Assembly (NCBI RefSeq): GCF_001431425.1
Contig: NZ_LDJG01000006.1
Coordinates: forward strand, 62,001 to 126,000
Length of the DNA stretch: 64,000 nt
Direction: 5' to 3'
Origin: Stenotrophomonas nitritireducens
Lineage (GTDB): Bacteria > Pseudomonadota > Gammaproteobacteria > Xanthomonadales > Xanthomonadaceae
The notes beneath the pieces are model-generated. The model was not told where the DNA came from. It did no database searches and saw nothing but the letters and a program-made list of their open reading frames with translations. Shown here one piece after another: positions 36,669 to 47,059 of the stretch. The translations under genes were made by a program, and so were the position numbers. The first letter of the stretch is position 1; the number at the start of each line of letters is the position of its first letter.

Positions 36669-36791
36669 GTATATTGTTGCGAAGCAGCATGGCGAATCGG
36701 GAGCGCTGTCCTGAATACAGTCCCCGATGAAACGGTCCATGTCGTCGTTGAGTCGCTAGAATCGGGCATTCAGCCACAGCAAGTCCCGTCG

Positions 36792-39083
<2,292 letters not shown>

Positions 39084-39103
39084 GCGCTGCCCGCGGAGTG
39101 ACC

Positions 39104-39135
39104 ACGACCGGGCCGGCGGATGCCGGCCTTGTCGT
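39104..39135 (+). terminator. hairpin between maeB and luxR
   Basis: GGCCGGC-GGAT-GCCGGCC, extended outwards by ACGAC / GTCGT after a two-base mismatch, 21 bases after the maeB stop. It lies between convergent genes and probably ends the maeB transcript. Confidence 0.55.
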
Positions 39136-39180
39136 ATCCGCAGGTCGCCGCTGCGCCGCCTTGCCGGCCGGTGGCGTGGA

Positions 39181-39900
39181 TCAGGCGAGGATGCCCAGCA
39201 CCACCGCGCGTACCGCCGCGGCCGTGCGGTTGCCGACCTCGAGCTTGGCCATGGCATTGTTCAGGTGGAAGTTGACCGTGCGCTCGGTGATGTTGAGGCG
39301 GGCGGCGATCTGGCGGTTGGTATGGCCTTCGGCGACCCAGCGCAGGATTTCGATCTCGCGCTCGCTCATGGCTTCGCGGGAGGTCGAGCGCCAGCGCGTG
39401 AGCATTTCCCGCGCCAGCCCGTGATGGGCGACCTGGCCCAGCCAGAGCAGCTGCGGCCACCGGGCCCGCAGTTCCTGCGCGTCCAGCCTTTCGCCGCCGC
39501 GGGTCACCGTCAGCATGCCGCGCACGCTGTTGGCCGCCAGCGCCGGCAGCGATACGCCGCAGGTGATGTCGTGCAGGCGCGCGTCCTCCCAGAACGCGGC
39601 GGCCGGATCGAGCGGATCGTCGGAGTTCGACCAGGCGAAGGGATCGAGCGATGCCGCGCCCTGGCGGACCGTGGGATCGACCTGCAGGTAGGCGTTGTCC
39701 TGGTAGCGCTTCTGCCAGGCTTCCGGGTAATCGTTGAGCATCACGATCTCCGGCTGCGCCAGCGGCAGCGGCGCGCGCATGCCATAGGCGCAGTGTTCGA
39801 AGCCCAGCGCGCGCACCAGCCCGGCGACCGTGCCGAACAGGTCGTCCTGCCCGCCGGGCGCCAGCAGCGCATTGAGTTGGTCTTCCCGCCACGCTTCCAT
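39181..39900 (-). CDS. LuxR-type AHL-responsive transcriptional regulator
   Basis: A 239-residue regulator with both LuxR domains. The autoinducer-binding domain keeps the key residues W62, Y66, D75 and W90, which match TraR W57, Y61, D70 and W85 with a constant offset of five. The C-terminal helix-turn-helix is in SEREIEILRWVAEGHTNRQI and AARLNITERTVNFHLNNAMA. It should bind an acyl-homoserine lactone and the CTGTCA-type lux boxes found here. It is divergent from the rsaM-like gene, with a lux box 40 bases ahead of its start codon, so auto-regulation is likely. Confidence 0.9.
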   Translation of the reverse strand: MEAWREDQLNALLAPGGQDDLFGTVAGLVRALGFEHCAYGMRAPLPLAQPEIVMLNDYPEAWQKRYQDNAYLQVDPTVRQGAASLDPFAWSNSDDPLDPAAAFWEDARLHDITCGVSLPALAANSVRGMLTVTRGGERLDAQELRARWPQLLWLGQVAHHGLAREMLTRWRSTSREAMSEREIEILRWVAEGHTNRQIAARLNITERTVNFHLNNAMAKLEVGNRTAAAVRAVVLGILA

Positions 39901-39939
39901 TTCCGCCCTCGACGAAATCGTGATCCCGGTCCGGCGGTA

Positions 39940-39955
39940 CTGTCAGCACTGACAG
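39940..39955. promoter_or_regulatory. lux box 1 (luxR / rsaM-like intergenic)
   Basis: CTGTCAGCACTGACAG: perfect six-base half-sites CTGTCA and TGACAG, fitting the CT-N12-AG lux/las-box consensus. It lies between the divergent luxR and rsaM-like genes and could control either one. Confidence 0.8.
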
Positions 39956-40041
39956 TTTCCAGCGCATGCGCAGGGCATCTAGATTGGGCAACCCGACCGC
40001 CCTGCGCGGTGCACCGCCGCGGCCTGCACCGCCAAAGACGC

Positions 40042-40419
40042 ATGATAATGATTGACGACGATGGTTACATCCGCCTTCCGCGCGGTGCGCTGGGCCAGAT
40101 CCGGCTCGTGCACCTGGTGTCGGGGCTGGACGAGGAGGAGCGCACCGGTGCGATGGGGGCGGTCCACTCGGCCATCTGCGGCTATACCGAATGGGCCACC
40201 GCTTCCGCGCCGGCGGTCTCGGTGGGCTGGGACTGGCATATCGATACCCTGGCCCGCCCGGTGTCCGCTGCCTGCCGCGACGCTCCGCGCAGCAACGTGA
40301 TGCTGGTGGATGGACAGGGCAGGGACATCGGGCCGGAGTACACGGCTCGCTGCCTGCAGCGGCTGGTCGAGGCGCTGGAATGGAAGCCGGTGGTACTGGA
40401 CGCCATCGGTTTCCGCTGA
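40042..40419 (+). CDS. RsaM-like / DUF4902 quorum-sensing modulator
   Basis: A 125-residue small soluble protein placed between luxR and luxI, the position of rsaM/tofM genes in Burkholderia and some Pseudomonas. The sequence fits the DUF4902 (RsaM) type: GYIRLPRGALGQIRLVHLVSGL, GYTEW and the tryptophan-rich SVGWDWHID segment. RsaM-type proteins repress or balance AHL production by an incompletely known mechanism. An ATG two codons downstream (40048) is an alternative start. The assignment rests on size, sequence resemblance from memory and position; a profile search would settle it. Confidence 0.65.
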   Translation: MIMIDDDGYIRLPRGALGQIRLVHLVSGLDEEERTGAMGAVHSAICGYTEWATASAPAVSVGWDWHIDTLARPVSAACRDAPRSNVMLVDGQGRDIGPEYTARCLQRLVEALEWKPVVLDAIGFR

Positions 40420-40503
40420 CACCCGGTCCGGATGCGGCCTCCATCCGGTTCGTGCGGGCGTCGTATGGAGGACATGCGGTCCCGTTCCGGGGCGCCCGGC
40501 GAC

Positions 40504-40519
40504 CTGTCAATTCTGACAG
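40504..40519 (+). promoter_or_regulatory. lux box 2 (upstream of luxI)
   Basis: CTGTCAATTCTGACAG, 63 bases before the luxI start codon. It has the same half-sites as boxes 1 and 3, and with its flanks (AC before, TTA after) it is almost identical to box 3. It should give AHL/LuxR positive feedback on luxI. Confidence 0.85.
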
Positions 40520-40582
40520 TTATCAGGCCTGTGCTGCATTGCAAGACTCGTTTCCCATCCATCAGGAACAGGGGAATGCGTC

Positions 40583-41155
40583 ATGGAATTCATCCTTGCC
40601 AGTGCGAACAATCTGTCGCCGCTGCTCAACCAGGCGCTGGGCCAGTACCGCTACCGGGTCTTCATCGAAACGCTGGGCTGGCAGATGGACACGCCGCCGG
40701 GAATCGAGCGCGACCGGTTCGACCAGCCGGAAACGGTGCACGTGATCGTCCGCGACGAACAGCACGACATCGTCGGTTATGCACGCCTGCTGCCGACCAC
40801 CGGCCCGTACCTGCTGGGCGAGATGTTCCCGGAACTGATGAACGGCCTGCCGCCGCCCTGCTCGGAAGAAGTGTGGGAACTGTCGCGCTTCGCGGTGATG
40901 GACCTGCGCGGCGCGCGCGCCCGCATTTCCGCGTTGCGGCCGTCCGCGTTGGCGGTGGATATCCTGCAGCTGGCGGCTGATTACGTGGAAAGCCGTGGCG
41001 GGAAACGGCTCATCACGGTCTCGCCGCTGGCGATGGAGCGGTTGCTGCGCCGGACCGGCTTCCACGTCCACCGCGCCGCGCCGCCGGTGATGATCGAAGG
41101 CCATCCCACCTTCGCCTGCTGGATCGAACTGGCCGGGCGTCCGGCCCGGGAGTAG
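40583..41155 (+). CDS. acyl-homoserine-lactone synthase, LuxI family
   Basis: A 190-residue LuxI-type synthase. The conserved N-terminal residues are present in YRYRVFIETLGWQ (Arg, Phe, Trp) and GIERDRFDQPE (Glu, Asp, Asp), with ELSRFAV carrying the later conserved Glu and Arg. It joins an acyl chain from acyl-ACP to S-adenosylmethionine to make an AHL; the chain length cannot be read from sequence. It follows the rsaM-like gene by about 160 bases with its own lux box. Complete luxI genes are uncommon in Xanthomonadaceae, where DSF signalling and LuxR solos prevail. Confidence 0.92.
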   Translation: MEFILASANNLSPLLNQALGQYRYRVFIETLGWQMDTPPGIERDRFDQPETVHVIVRDEQHDIVGYARLLPTTGPYLLGEMFPELMNGLPPPCSEEVWELSRFAVMDLRGARARISALRPSALAVDILQLAADYVESRGGKRLITVSPLAMERLLRRTGFHVHRAAPPVMIEGHPTFACWIELAGRPARE

Positions 41156-41453
41156 CGGAAGGCGCCAGGAGCGGCTTTTCGACCCGCTTTTCGATGGCAC
41201 GGAGGCTTTGACGTCACTGATATCGGAAAAGCAGGGAAAAACCTGTCAATCCTGACAGTTACGGAAAGAGGGGCATCTCGGGTGAAATTCCCTGTGAGGC
41301 CGGAGAGCCTTCGAGAGGCAGGAAAGGGGACGTCTCTCGATCGGCGGGGAACGCCATACGGAGGGAACAGGGAGGTTGGCGGCGGGAAGGGGTCCCGCTT
41401 TCGCGCGCGGTCGTCGCGCCCCTCCGTGTTCTGTTCATATCGGGAGACGAGGC
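41156..41453. other. long leader/intergenic region with a lux box, upstream of a small membrane peptide gene
   Basis: About 300 bases. It carries lux box 3 at 41243-41258 and then roughly 195 bases before the ATG of the 44-residue gene. Apart from the box no known motif was seen; a frame open across it lacks homology-like composition. A structured 5' leader or a small RNA is possible. Confidence 0.5.
41243..41258 (+). promoter_or_regulatory. lux box 3 (downstream of luxI, ahead of small peptide gene)
   Basis: CTGTCAATCCTGACAG differs from box 2 by one central base and keeps the same flanks. It lies after the luxI stop and faces the 44-residue membrane peptide gene, so that gene is the likely target. 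Confidence 0.8.
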
Positions 41454-41588
41454 ATGTTCAAGAAGAGTTCGGACCACGACGGCAGGCACGGCGTCTCCGA
41501 TCCGCTGCGGCTGCAGTTCCTGGCAGGTCTCTTTGTCGGTACCGTCGTCGGCATCGGCGTGGGTGGGCTGCTGGGCATCCTGTCCTGA
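41454..41588 (+). CDS. 44-residue glycine-zipper membrane peptide, probable quorum-sensing target
   Basis: A very small gene with a GGGAGA ribosome site six bases ahead of the ATG. The peptide has a charged, soluble first half (MFKKSSDHDGRHG) and one hydrophobic segment (residues about 20-43) with glycine at 25, 29, 33, 37 and 41, a perfect five-step GxxxG zipper. Such zippers pack transmembrane helices into oligomers. There is no processing signal or bacteriocin leader that I recognise. Lux box 3 lies 195 bases upstream, and a strong hairpin follows at 41646. I do not recognise a family; the gene call rests on ribosome site, composition and context. Confidence 0.6.
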   Translation: MFKKSSDHDGRHGVSDPLRLQFLAGLFVGTVVGIGVGGLLGILS

Positions 41589-41645
41589 ATCGGCAAGCCC
41601 CGGCGTCCGCTGCTCCGGACCGCTGCTGGGCGTGGAACTCCGCAT

Positions 41646-41673
41646 CGCCGGAACCGGCTTACCGGTTCCGGCG
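41646..41673. terminator. strong hairpin between the small peptide gene and the TonB receptor gene
   Basis: CGCCGGAACCGG-CTTA-CCGGTTCCGGCG, a perfect 12-base-pair stem with a four-base loop, between convergent genes. There is no T run. It may end both transcripts. Confidence 0.6.
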
Positions 41674-41754
41674 TCTGCGTGTCCGGGACCACGCGATCAT
41701 CGCGGACGGCGTGTCCGCCGATGCGTGGCGTCGGGACGCGATGCCCGTATCCGC

Positions 41755-44700
41755 TCAGTCGAAGGACTTGGTCAGGGTCAGGTAATAGCCGCGGCCCAGC
41801 GCATTGTGCAGCGAGGAGTAGAAGCCCAGGCTGCGACCGGACAGCGGCGGATCGCGGTCGGCGACGTTGCGCACGGTCAGGCGCACGCTGCTGTTGTCCA
41901 GCAGGTTGCCGTGCTTGCCGAAGCGGTGTTCCAGCCACAGGTTGGTCGTAGTCCAGGACGGGATCCGGTACAGGGTGCCGTCGGCCAGCTGCGCATCGCT
42001 TGAATCGAAGGCGCCGACGCGGCGCACGAAGGTACCCACGCTCCAGTCGCGGTAACGCCAGCTGGCATTGAACGAGGCGCGCCATTCCGGCGTGCCGTTG
42101 ATGCCGAGCAGGCTGCCGGCGCTGCGGATGGTGAAGCCCTTGTCGATCAGGCCGGACTGCTGCGCCTGGTCGACCATGTCTTCCAGGTCGGAGGGCATCT
42201 GCGTCTGTTCGATCAGCCGGCTTGCATCGAGGCTGGCGTTGAAGGTGCCGAGCCGGTCGGTACGCAGCCGCCAGGACAGGCCGAAGTCGATGCCGCGGGT
42301 CAGGCGCGGCAGGCGGTTGGTGTACTGGTCGCGTACCTGCAGCACGTTGCCGACTGCTTCCAGCCCGGTCCCGGCGAAATTCTCTCGCTTGGCGTCGTCG
42401 GGCGCCTCGCGCAGGACGTTGGGGTTGTACGAGCCCTGCATGCGCAGCAGGTAGTCCAGCGCCAGATGGGTCTGCTCGCCGGTGACGGCGATCATGTCCT
42501 CCTGCTTGATGGACCAGTAGTCCATGGTGAAGGTGAACTGTCCTGCCGTGCGCGGCAGGAAGCGGGGCTGGAACACCATGCCTGCCGACCACGCCTCGGA
42601 GGTTTCCGGCTTCAGGTCGAGGTTGCCCTCGCGCACCGCCTGCGTGCTGTACGACTTGCCGCACTGGCTGAAGCTGGCGATGCGCCCGGCACGCATATCG
42701 GCCTCGCACTGGTAGTAGTCGAGCCGGCTGTTGCTGACCACCGTGCCGTCGGAATACATCTGCAGGATGTTGGGGGCCAGGAAGCTGGTGGACCAGTTGC
42801 CGCGCAGCATGAAGCCGTCGAACACGTCCCAGGCCAGCGCGACCTTCGGATTGGAGACATTGCCGAAGTCGGAATAGTGCTCCCAGCGCCCGGCGATTTG
42901 CAGGTCCAGCGAGCGGACCAGCGGGATTCCCATTTCCGGCTTCACCAGCGGCACGGCGAACTCGACATAGGCCGAGGCCACGTTGCGGTCACCGCTGGTA
43001 TTGCCGGCCGGGCTGGCGCCGAGCACGTCGGAGGTGATGTCGCCGGTCAGTGGATTGGTGTAGGTAAGAGTGCCGTTCATGCGGTCGTCGCGCGCGTCGG
43101 CCAGCGTCTCGCGCCGCCACTCCGCGCCGAAGGACAGGCCCACGTCGCCGGCGGGCAGGGCGAACAGCTGTTCGCGGGTGAAGCGCGTGTCCACCTGGAA
43201 CAGCGAGGCGGTGGCGCGGCGCTTCACCGGCACCAGGAAGCCGGCGATGGTGGCCGGGTCGTTGGGCGCATTGCTCGGCGCCGACCAGTCCTGCAGGTTG
43301 CCGCCGCCGAACGGGTTGTAGGCACTGGCGTCGTTGCGCGCCAGCGCCTGCGCGAACAGGGTGTTGCTGATCGAACCGTGCTGGGTGTCCAGGGTGGTGG
43401 CGCGCGAGTACAGCACGGCGCTCTCCCAGTCGAAGCCGGCAAGCATGCCGCGCACGCCGCCCATGACCCGGTAGGAGTCGTCGTCGACCGTGTACGGGCG
43501 CGTGGTCTCGGTGGCGCGGTAGTTGCTGATGCGCAGGTCCACGCCTTCGTCGGCGACGTTCAGGCCGGGCAGACGGTTGGGATTGAGCGAGCCGTCGGCC
43601 AGGTACTTCGCGCCGAACGGGTTCCAGTAGTTGGACGCGGGCACGATGATCGGCGCGGCGGCGAGCGAGGCGGCCTGTTCGCGCATGCCTTCGTACCGGG
43701 ACTGGTAATAGTTCAGTTCGCCGAAGGCGACGAAGTTGTCGTCGATGTCGTGTTCGAGGGTGCCGAACAGGTTGTTGCGGTCCAGTCCGCCCATCAGGTA
43801 GCGCTGCGAGTTGGCGTTGAAGCGCAGCGGCCGGTCGATGGCGGTGCTCTGCGCGCCGGTCTGGATGCAGACATCTGCGTTGAGCGCGGTGACGCAGCCG
43901 TTGGCGATGGGCTCGATGTGGAAGCTGCCGCTGCTGTTGGTGATGTTCTTGCCGTTCTGCTTGACCTGGCGGCCATTGACGGCCTGGAACACGCCCCAGG
44001 CACTGGAGGTGGTGCGGTCGTCGAAGGCGGACATGCCTTCCCACGGCGTGCCGACCATGAAGTCCATGTGGTCCTGGTTGGCCGAGTAGTCGCGTTCGGA
44101 CGCTTCCATCACGCTGCGGTAGGTGTGCCCGCCGAGCACGGTGACGCGCGTGCGGCCGTCGTTGAACCAGTGCCCGGCCTTGAAGTTGATGTTGCCCTGG
44201 CGGAAGTCCGTGCCTTCCGAACCGCCGTACTGGCCCTGGATCTTCAGGCCCTGGAAATGCGTGTCCATCACCACGTTCATCACGCCGGCCACGGCATCGG
44301 AGCCATACAGCGCGGAGGCGCCGCCCAGCAGCGTTTCCATGCGCTTCACGCCATACAGCGGGATGGCGTTGATGTTGGCGGTCTGCCGCGGCACGTAGTT
44401 CTCGGTCTGGGTGCCCGGGTGGTTGACCATGCGCCGGCCGTTGACCAGCAGCAGCGTGTTGCCGGTGCCGAGGTTGCGCAGGTTGACCGAGCCCACGTCG
44501 CCGCGCGCGGCGTTGAGGTTGGACGCGGTGTCGGTGTTGTCGAACATCATGTCGCCCACCTGCGGCAGGCTCTGCAGCAGGTCTTCGCCGGATACCGCGC
44601 CTGTGGCCTGGATGTCTTCCTCGGAAATGGTGTTGACCGGCAGCATGCCGGTCTGGCTGTTGCCGGCGAAGCGGCTGCCGACCACCACCACGCCGTCGAG

Positions 44701-44835
44701 CGTGGTGGCCTTGGGCTGCTGCGGATCGTTGCCGGTCTCTGGCGGTGGCGTCTGTTCCTGCGCGGCCGTCGCGTCCATGGCGATGGCCGATGCGAGCATG
44801 AGGCTCAGGATGGAAAGTGCCGGTTGCTGCTTCAT
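41755..44835 (-). CDS. TonB-dependent outer-membrane receptor
   Basis: A 1026-residue receptor with a signal peptide (cleavage near DATA-AQ), a short Pro/Gln-rich linker, and a plug domain (TTLDGVVVVGSRFAG; NTLLLVNGRRMVNHPG; VKRMETLLGGASALYGSDAVAGVMNVVM). The barrel ends YYLTLTKSFD, with a C-terminal hydrophobic/acidic pattern somewhat unusual for the terminal Phe rule. An AAGGGG ribosome site precedes the chosen ATG. It is downstream of a D-aminoacylase-family gene on the same strand, suggesting uptake of acylated amino acids or peptides; the ligand is unknown. Confidence 0.92.
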   Translation of the reverse strand: MKQQPALSILSLMLASAIAMDATAAQEQTPPPETGNDPQQPKATTLDGVVVVGSRFAGNSQTGMLPVNTISEEDIQATGAVSGEDLLQSLPQVGDMMFDNTDTASNLNAARGDVGSVNLRNLGTGNTLLLVNGRRMVNHPGTQTENYVPRQTANINAIPLYGVKRMETLLGGASALYGSDAVAGVMNVVMDTHFQGLKIQGQYGGSEGTDFRQGNINFKAGHWFNDGRTRVTVLGGHTYRSVMEASERDYSANQDHMDFMVGTPWEGMSAFDDRTTSSAWGVFQAVNGRQVKQNGKNITNSSGSFHIEPIANGCVTALNADVCIQTGAQSTAIDRPLRFNANSQRYLMGGLDRNNLFGTLEHDIDDNFVAFGELNYYQSRYEGMREQAASLAAAPIIVPASNYWNPFGAKYLADGSLNPNRLPGLNVADEGVDLRISNYRATETTRPYTVDDDSYRVMGGVRGMLAGFDWESAVLYSRATTLDTQHGSISNTLFAQALARNDASAYNPFGGGNLQDWSAPSNAPNDPATIAGFLVPVKRRATASLFQVDTRFTREQLFALPAGDVGLSFGAEWRRETLADARDDRMNGTLTYTNPLTGDITSDVLGASPAGNTSGDRNVASAYVEFAVPLVKPEMGIPLVRSLDLQIAGRWEHYSDFGNVSNPKVALAWDVFDGFMLRGNWSTSFLAPNILQMYSDGTVVSNSRLDYYQCEADMRAGRIASFSQCGKSYSTQAVREGNLDLKPETSEAWSAGMVFQPRFLPRTAGQFTFTMDYWSIKQEDMIAVTGEQTHLALDYLLRMQGSYNPNVLREAPDDAKRENFAGTGLEAVGNVLQVRDQYTNRLPRLTRGIDFGLSWRLRTDRLGTFNASLDASRLIEQTQMPSDLEDMVDQAQQSGLIDKGFTIRSAGSLLGINGTPEWRASFNASWRYRDWSVGTFVRRVGAFDSSDAQLADGTLYRIPSWTTTNLWLEHRFGKHGNLLDNSSVRLTVRNVADRDPPLSGRSLGFYSSLHNALGRGYYLTLTKSFD

Positions 44836-45072
44836 CGTGCGTTTCCCCTTGCTTGGACGCGGAAGACATCCGCATGCCCGGATGGTAGCCACGGATGCAT
44901 GCGCACAGACTTTCCGTTCCGTTCCGTTCCGTCGGTCGGGCATAGCTTGCGGCTATTGCGCGCATGCGCATGAATGCAGAGGCGATGCGGCAAGCGCGCA
45001 TCGCACGCACGGAACATCCGGATTGAAATGCGGTGCAGGGCGGCGGACGCTGCATCGCCGCCGCGAGCGCGA

Positions 45073-46719
45073 TCAGGGACAGGTGCCCGGTGGTGGCGAA
45101 TGCCGCAGCACGCGGCCGGCGAGCGCGTCGGTCTGTACGTCGTCCTCGATGGCGATGCGGCCGTTGACCAGCAGCAGGGCGACGCCGGAAGACAGTTCGC
45201 GCGGATGCAGGTAGTCGGCGTGCGGCATGAAACGTTCCGGATCGAACACCACCACGTCGGCGAAGAAGCCCGGCTGCAGTTCGCCGCGTTTCTCCAGGCC
45301 GAGGATGCGCGCGGTCAGTGCGGTGGAGCGGTGGATGAACTGCCCGGTGCTCAATACGCCGAGTTCGCGCACGTAACGCTGGTATTTCAATGGAAAGCTG
45401 GCGTACTGCCGGGGATGCCCATCGTTGCCGTCGGAACTGGTCGCCATCCAGGGCTGGCGCATCAGCAGCTGCACATCGTCCTCGTCCATGTTGAACGAGG
45501 CCACCGAACCGCTGTTCTGGTCCGGGTGCTGGATGCCATGTTCGATGATGCGCAGGGCCGCGTCGATCGGATCGAGCCTCCATTCGCCGGCCATTGCGTC
45601 CAGCGTCCTGCCGGTCCACTGCTGGTCGGCGGAGATGAGCAGCAATGCTTCCGCGCCGCCGCGGCGTTGCAGGTTCTCGCGCATCGCGACGCGGATGCGT
45701 TCGCGCTGCGCGGGATCCTGCAATCGCTCCCTGAGCGCGCTGTTGCCGCCGTCCACGGCCCAGCGCGGCAGCAGTGCGGCGGTGATGCCGGTGCCCGATG
45801 CCAGCCACGGGTACTGGTCGGCGGTGACCCGCTGTCCCTGCGCGCGTGCCTGCTCCACCAGTTCCACCAGCGCCGGCGCCATGCCATGCACATCGTTGCC
45901 CAGTGCCTTCAGGTGCGCGATGTGCACCGGCAGCCCCGCGTCGCGGCCGATCGACAGGGCTTCGCGCGTGGAGGCGAGCAGGCCGATGTCGTAGGACGAC
46001 TCGTCGCGCTGGTGCGTGTCGTACAGCCCGCCGCGGATCGCCGCCTCGCGCGCCAGCGCCACCACTTCGTCGCGACCGGCGAAACTCTGCGGCGCGTAGA
46101 ACAGGCCGGTGGAAAAGCCGACCGCGCCCTCGCACATGCCCTGCGCCACCAGGTCGCGCATGCGCTGCAGTTCGGCGGGGGTCGGCGCGCGCGCTGCGTG
46201 GCCGAGCACGGCGCGCCGCACCGGGCTGAAACCCACGTAGGGTACGAGGTTGGTGCCGACGCCGGCGCGCGCGAATTCCTCGCTTTCGCGGGCGACTTCC
46301 GGCGTGCCGCCGCCATCCACGCCATGGGCGATGGTGGTCACGCCCTGGTATTGCCACGGCGCGTTGCGGCGCACGCCCGGATCGTCCGAGCGGATGTAGG
46401 TATAGGGATGGGTATGCGGATCGATGAAGCCGGGCGCGACGATCCTGCCGGTGGCATCGATGGTGCGCGCGGCCGCATGACGCCTGCCCGCTCCCGGCCC
46501 GACCGCGATGATCCGGTCGCCGACGATGACGACATCGCCGATGACGGCGGGGCCGCCGCCGCCATCGTGGATCTGCCCGCCGGCGATCACCAGGTCTGCC
46601 GGCGGCAGAGCCGCCGACCACCCGGACGGGCAGAACGACAGCACGGCGATGGCGGCGGCAAGACGGACGATGGGCGGCACGGCGACTCCCGGACGGCGCG
46701 ATGGATGCCGGGCCACCAT
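45073..46719 (-). CDS. exported N-acyl-D-amino-acid deacylase-family amidohydrolase
   Basis: A 548-residue amidohydrolase with an N-terminal signal sequence (hydrophobic VRLAAAIAVLSFCPSGWSA). The HxH motif is in APGFIDPHTHPYTYIR, with YDTHQRDES, HIAHLKALG and ATSSDGNDGHPRQYASF as further metal-ligand regions. In place of the D-aminoacylase GNCG cysteine motif it has AHGVDGGGTPE, so it belongs to the cysteine-less branch. It would act in the periplasm on acylated or cyclic amides. It is 237 bases upstream of the TonB receptor gene on the same strand and is a second copy of this function in the window. Confidence 0.87.
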   Translation of the reverse strand: MVARHPSRRPGVAVPPIVRLAAAIAVLSFCPSGWSAALPPADLVIAGGQIHDGGGGPAVIGDVVIVGDRIIAVGPGAGRRHAAARTIDATGRIVAPGFIDPHTHPYTYIRSDDPGVRRNAPWQYQGVTTIAHGVDGGGTPEVARESEEFARAGVGTNLVPYVGFSPVRRAVLGHAARAPTPAELQRMRDLVAQGMCEGAVGFSTGLFYAPQSFAGRDEVVALAREAAIRGGLYDTHQRDESSYDIGLLASTREALSIGRDAGLPVHIAHLKALGNDVHGMAPALVELVEQARAQGQRVTADQYPWLASGTGITAALLPRWAVDGGNSALRERLQDPAQRERIRVAMRENLQRRGGAEALLLISADQQWTGRTLDAMAGEWRLDPIDAALRIIEHGIQHPDQNSGSVASFNMDEDDVQLLMRQPWMATSSDGNDGHPRQYASFPLKYQRYVRELGVLSTGQFIHRSTALTARILGLEKRGELQPGFFADVVVFDPERFMPHADYLHPRELSSGVALLLVNGRIAIEDDVQTDALAGRVLRHSPPPGTCP

Positions 46720-46853
46720 AGGAGCGCATCGCCGCCCGGGCCATTGAAAAAAGTGGCGACGGGCATGGCGTCCGGTTATGCCCGGCCGGGCTCATGCTTC
46801 TGCCCGGCGCTGCTAGAATTGGCCGGTCCCGGTTTTCCTGTGTGAATGACGCC

Positions 46854-47051
46854 ATGAGCCATACCGCCGCCGCGCCCGCTAACGCGCAGAAGCGCTACAA
46901 CGTGCACCGTGCCGACCTGCCGTTGAGCTGCCCGACGCCGGAAATGGCGCTGTGGAATTCGCATCCGCGGGTCTACCTGCCGATCGAGAACGAGCCCAAC
47001 GGCGAAGCCGCCTGCCCGTACTGCGGCGCGGTGTTCGTGCTGGTCGACTGA
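46854..47051 (+). CDS. small zinc-finger domain protein (CHCC type)
   Basis: A 65-residue protein ending ACPYCGAVFVLVD. With LPLSCPTPEMALWNSHPRVYL it fits the zinc-finger CHCC family related to the NDUFS6 / 13-kDa subunit domain of respiratory complex I. Ligands would be the first Cys, a His in NSHPRVY and the C-x2-C pair. The ATG at the start of homology is used. It lies nine bases ahead of the glycosyltransferase gene and is probably co-transcribed with it. Function unknown. Confidence 0.8.
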   Translation: MSHTAAAPANAQKRYNVHRADLPLSCPTPEMALWNSHPRVYLPIENEPNGEAACPYCGAVFVLVD

Positions 47052-47059
47052 ACGCCCGC

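Noticed and set aside
36654..36791. An N-terminal extension of the malic enzyme
   Set aside because: The frame is open, but the extension is AT-rich, not protein-like, contains the candidate operators, and the family begins at the ATG at 36792.
39181..39900. LuxR solo as found in many xanthomonads
   Set aside because: An intact luxI and matching lux boxes lie next to it, so it is a paired receptor.
41168..41197. Another GTAG palindromic repeat after luxI
   Set aside because: AGGAGCGGCTTTTCGACCCGC resembles one arm only in part, has no GTAG head and no matching second arm.
41282..41785. A 167-codon frame downstream of luxI
   Set aside because: It overlaps the ribosome site and coding region of the 44-residue gene in another frame, is Arg/Ala-rich, and runs into the convergent TonB receptor gene.
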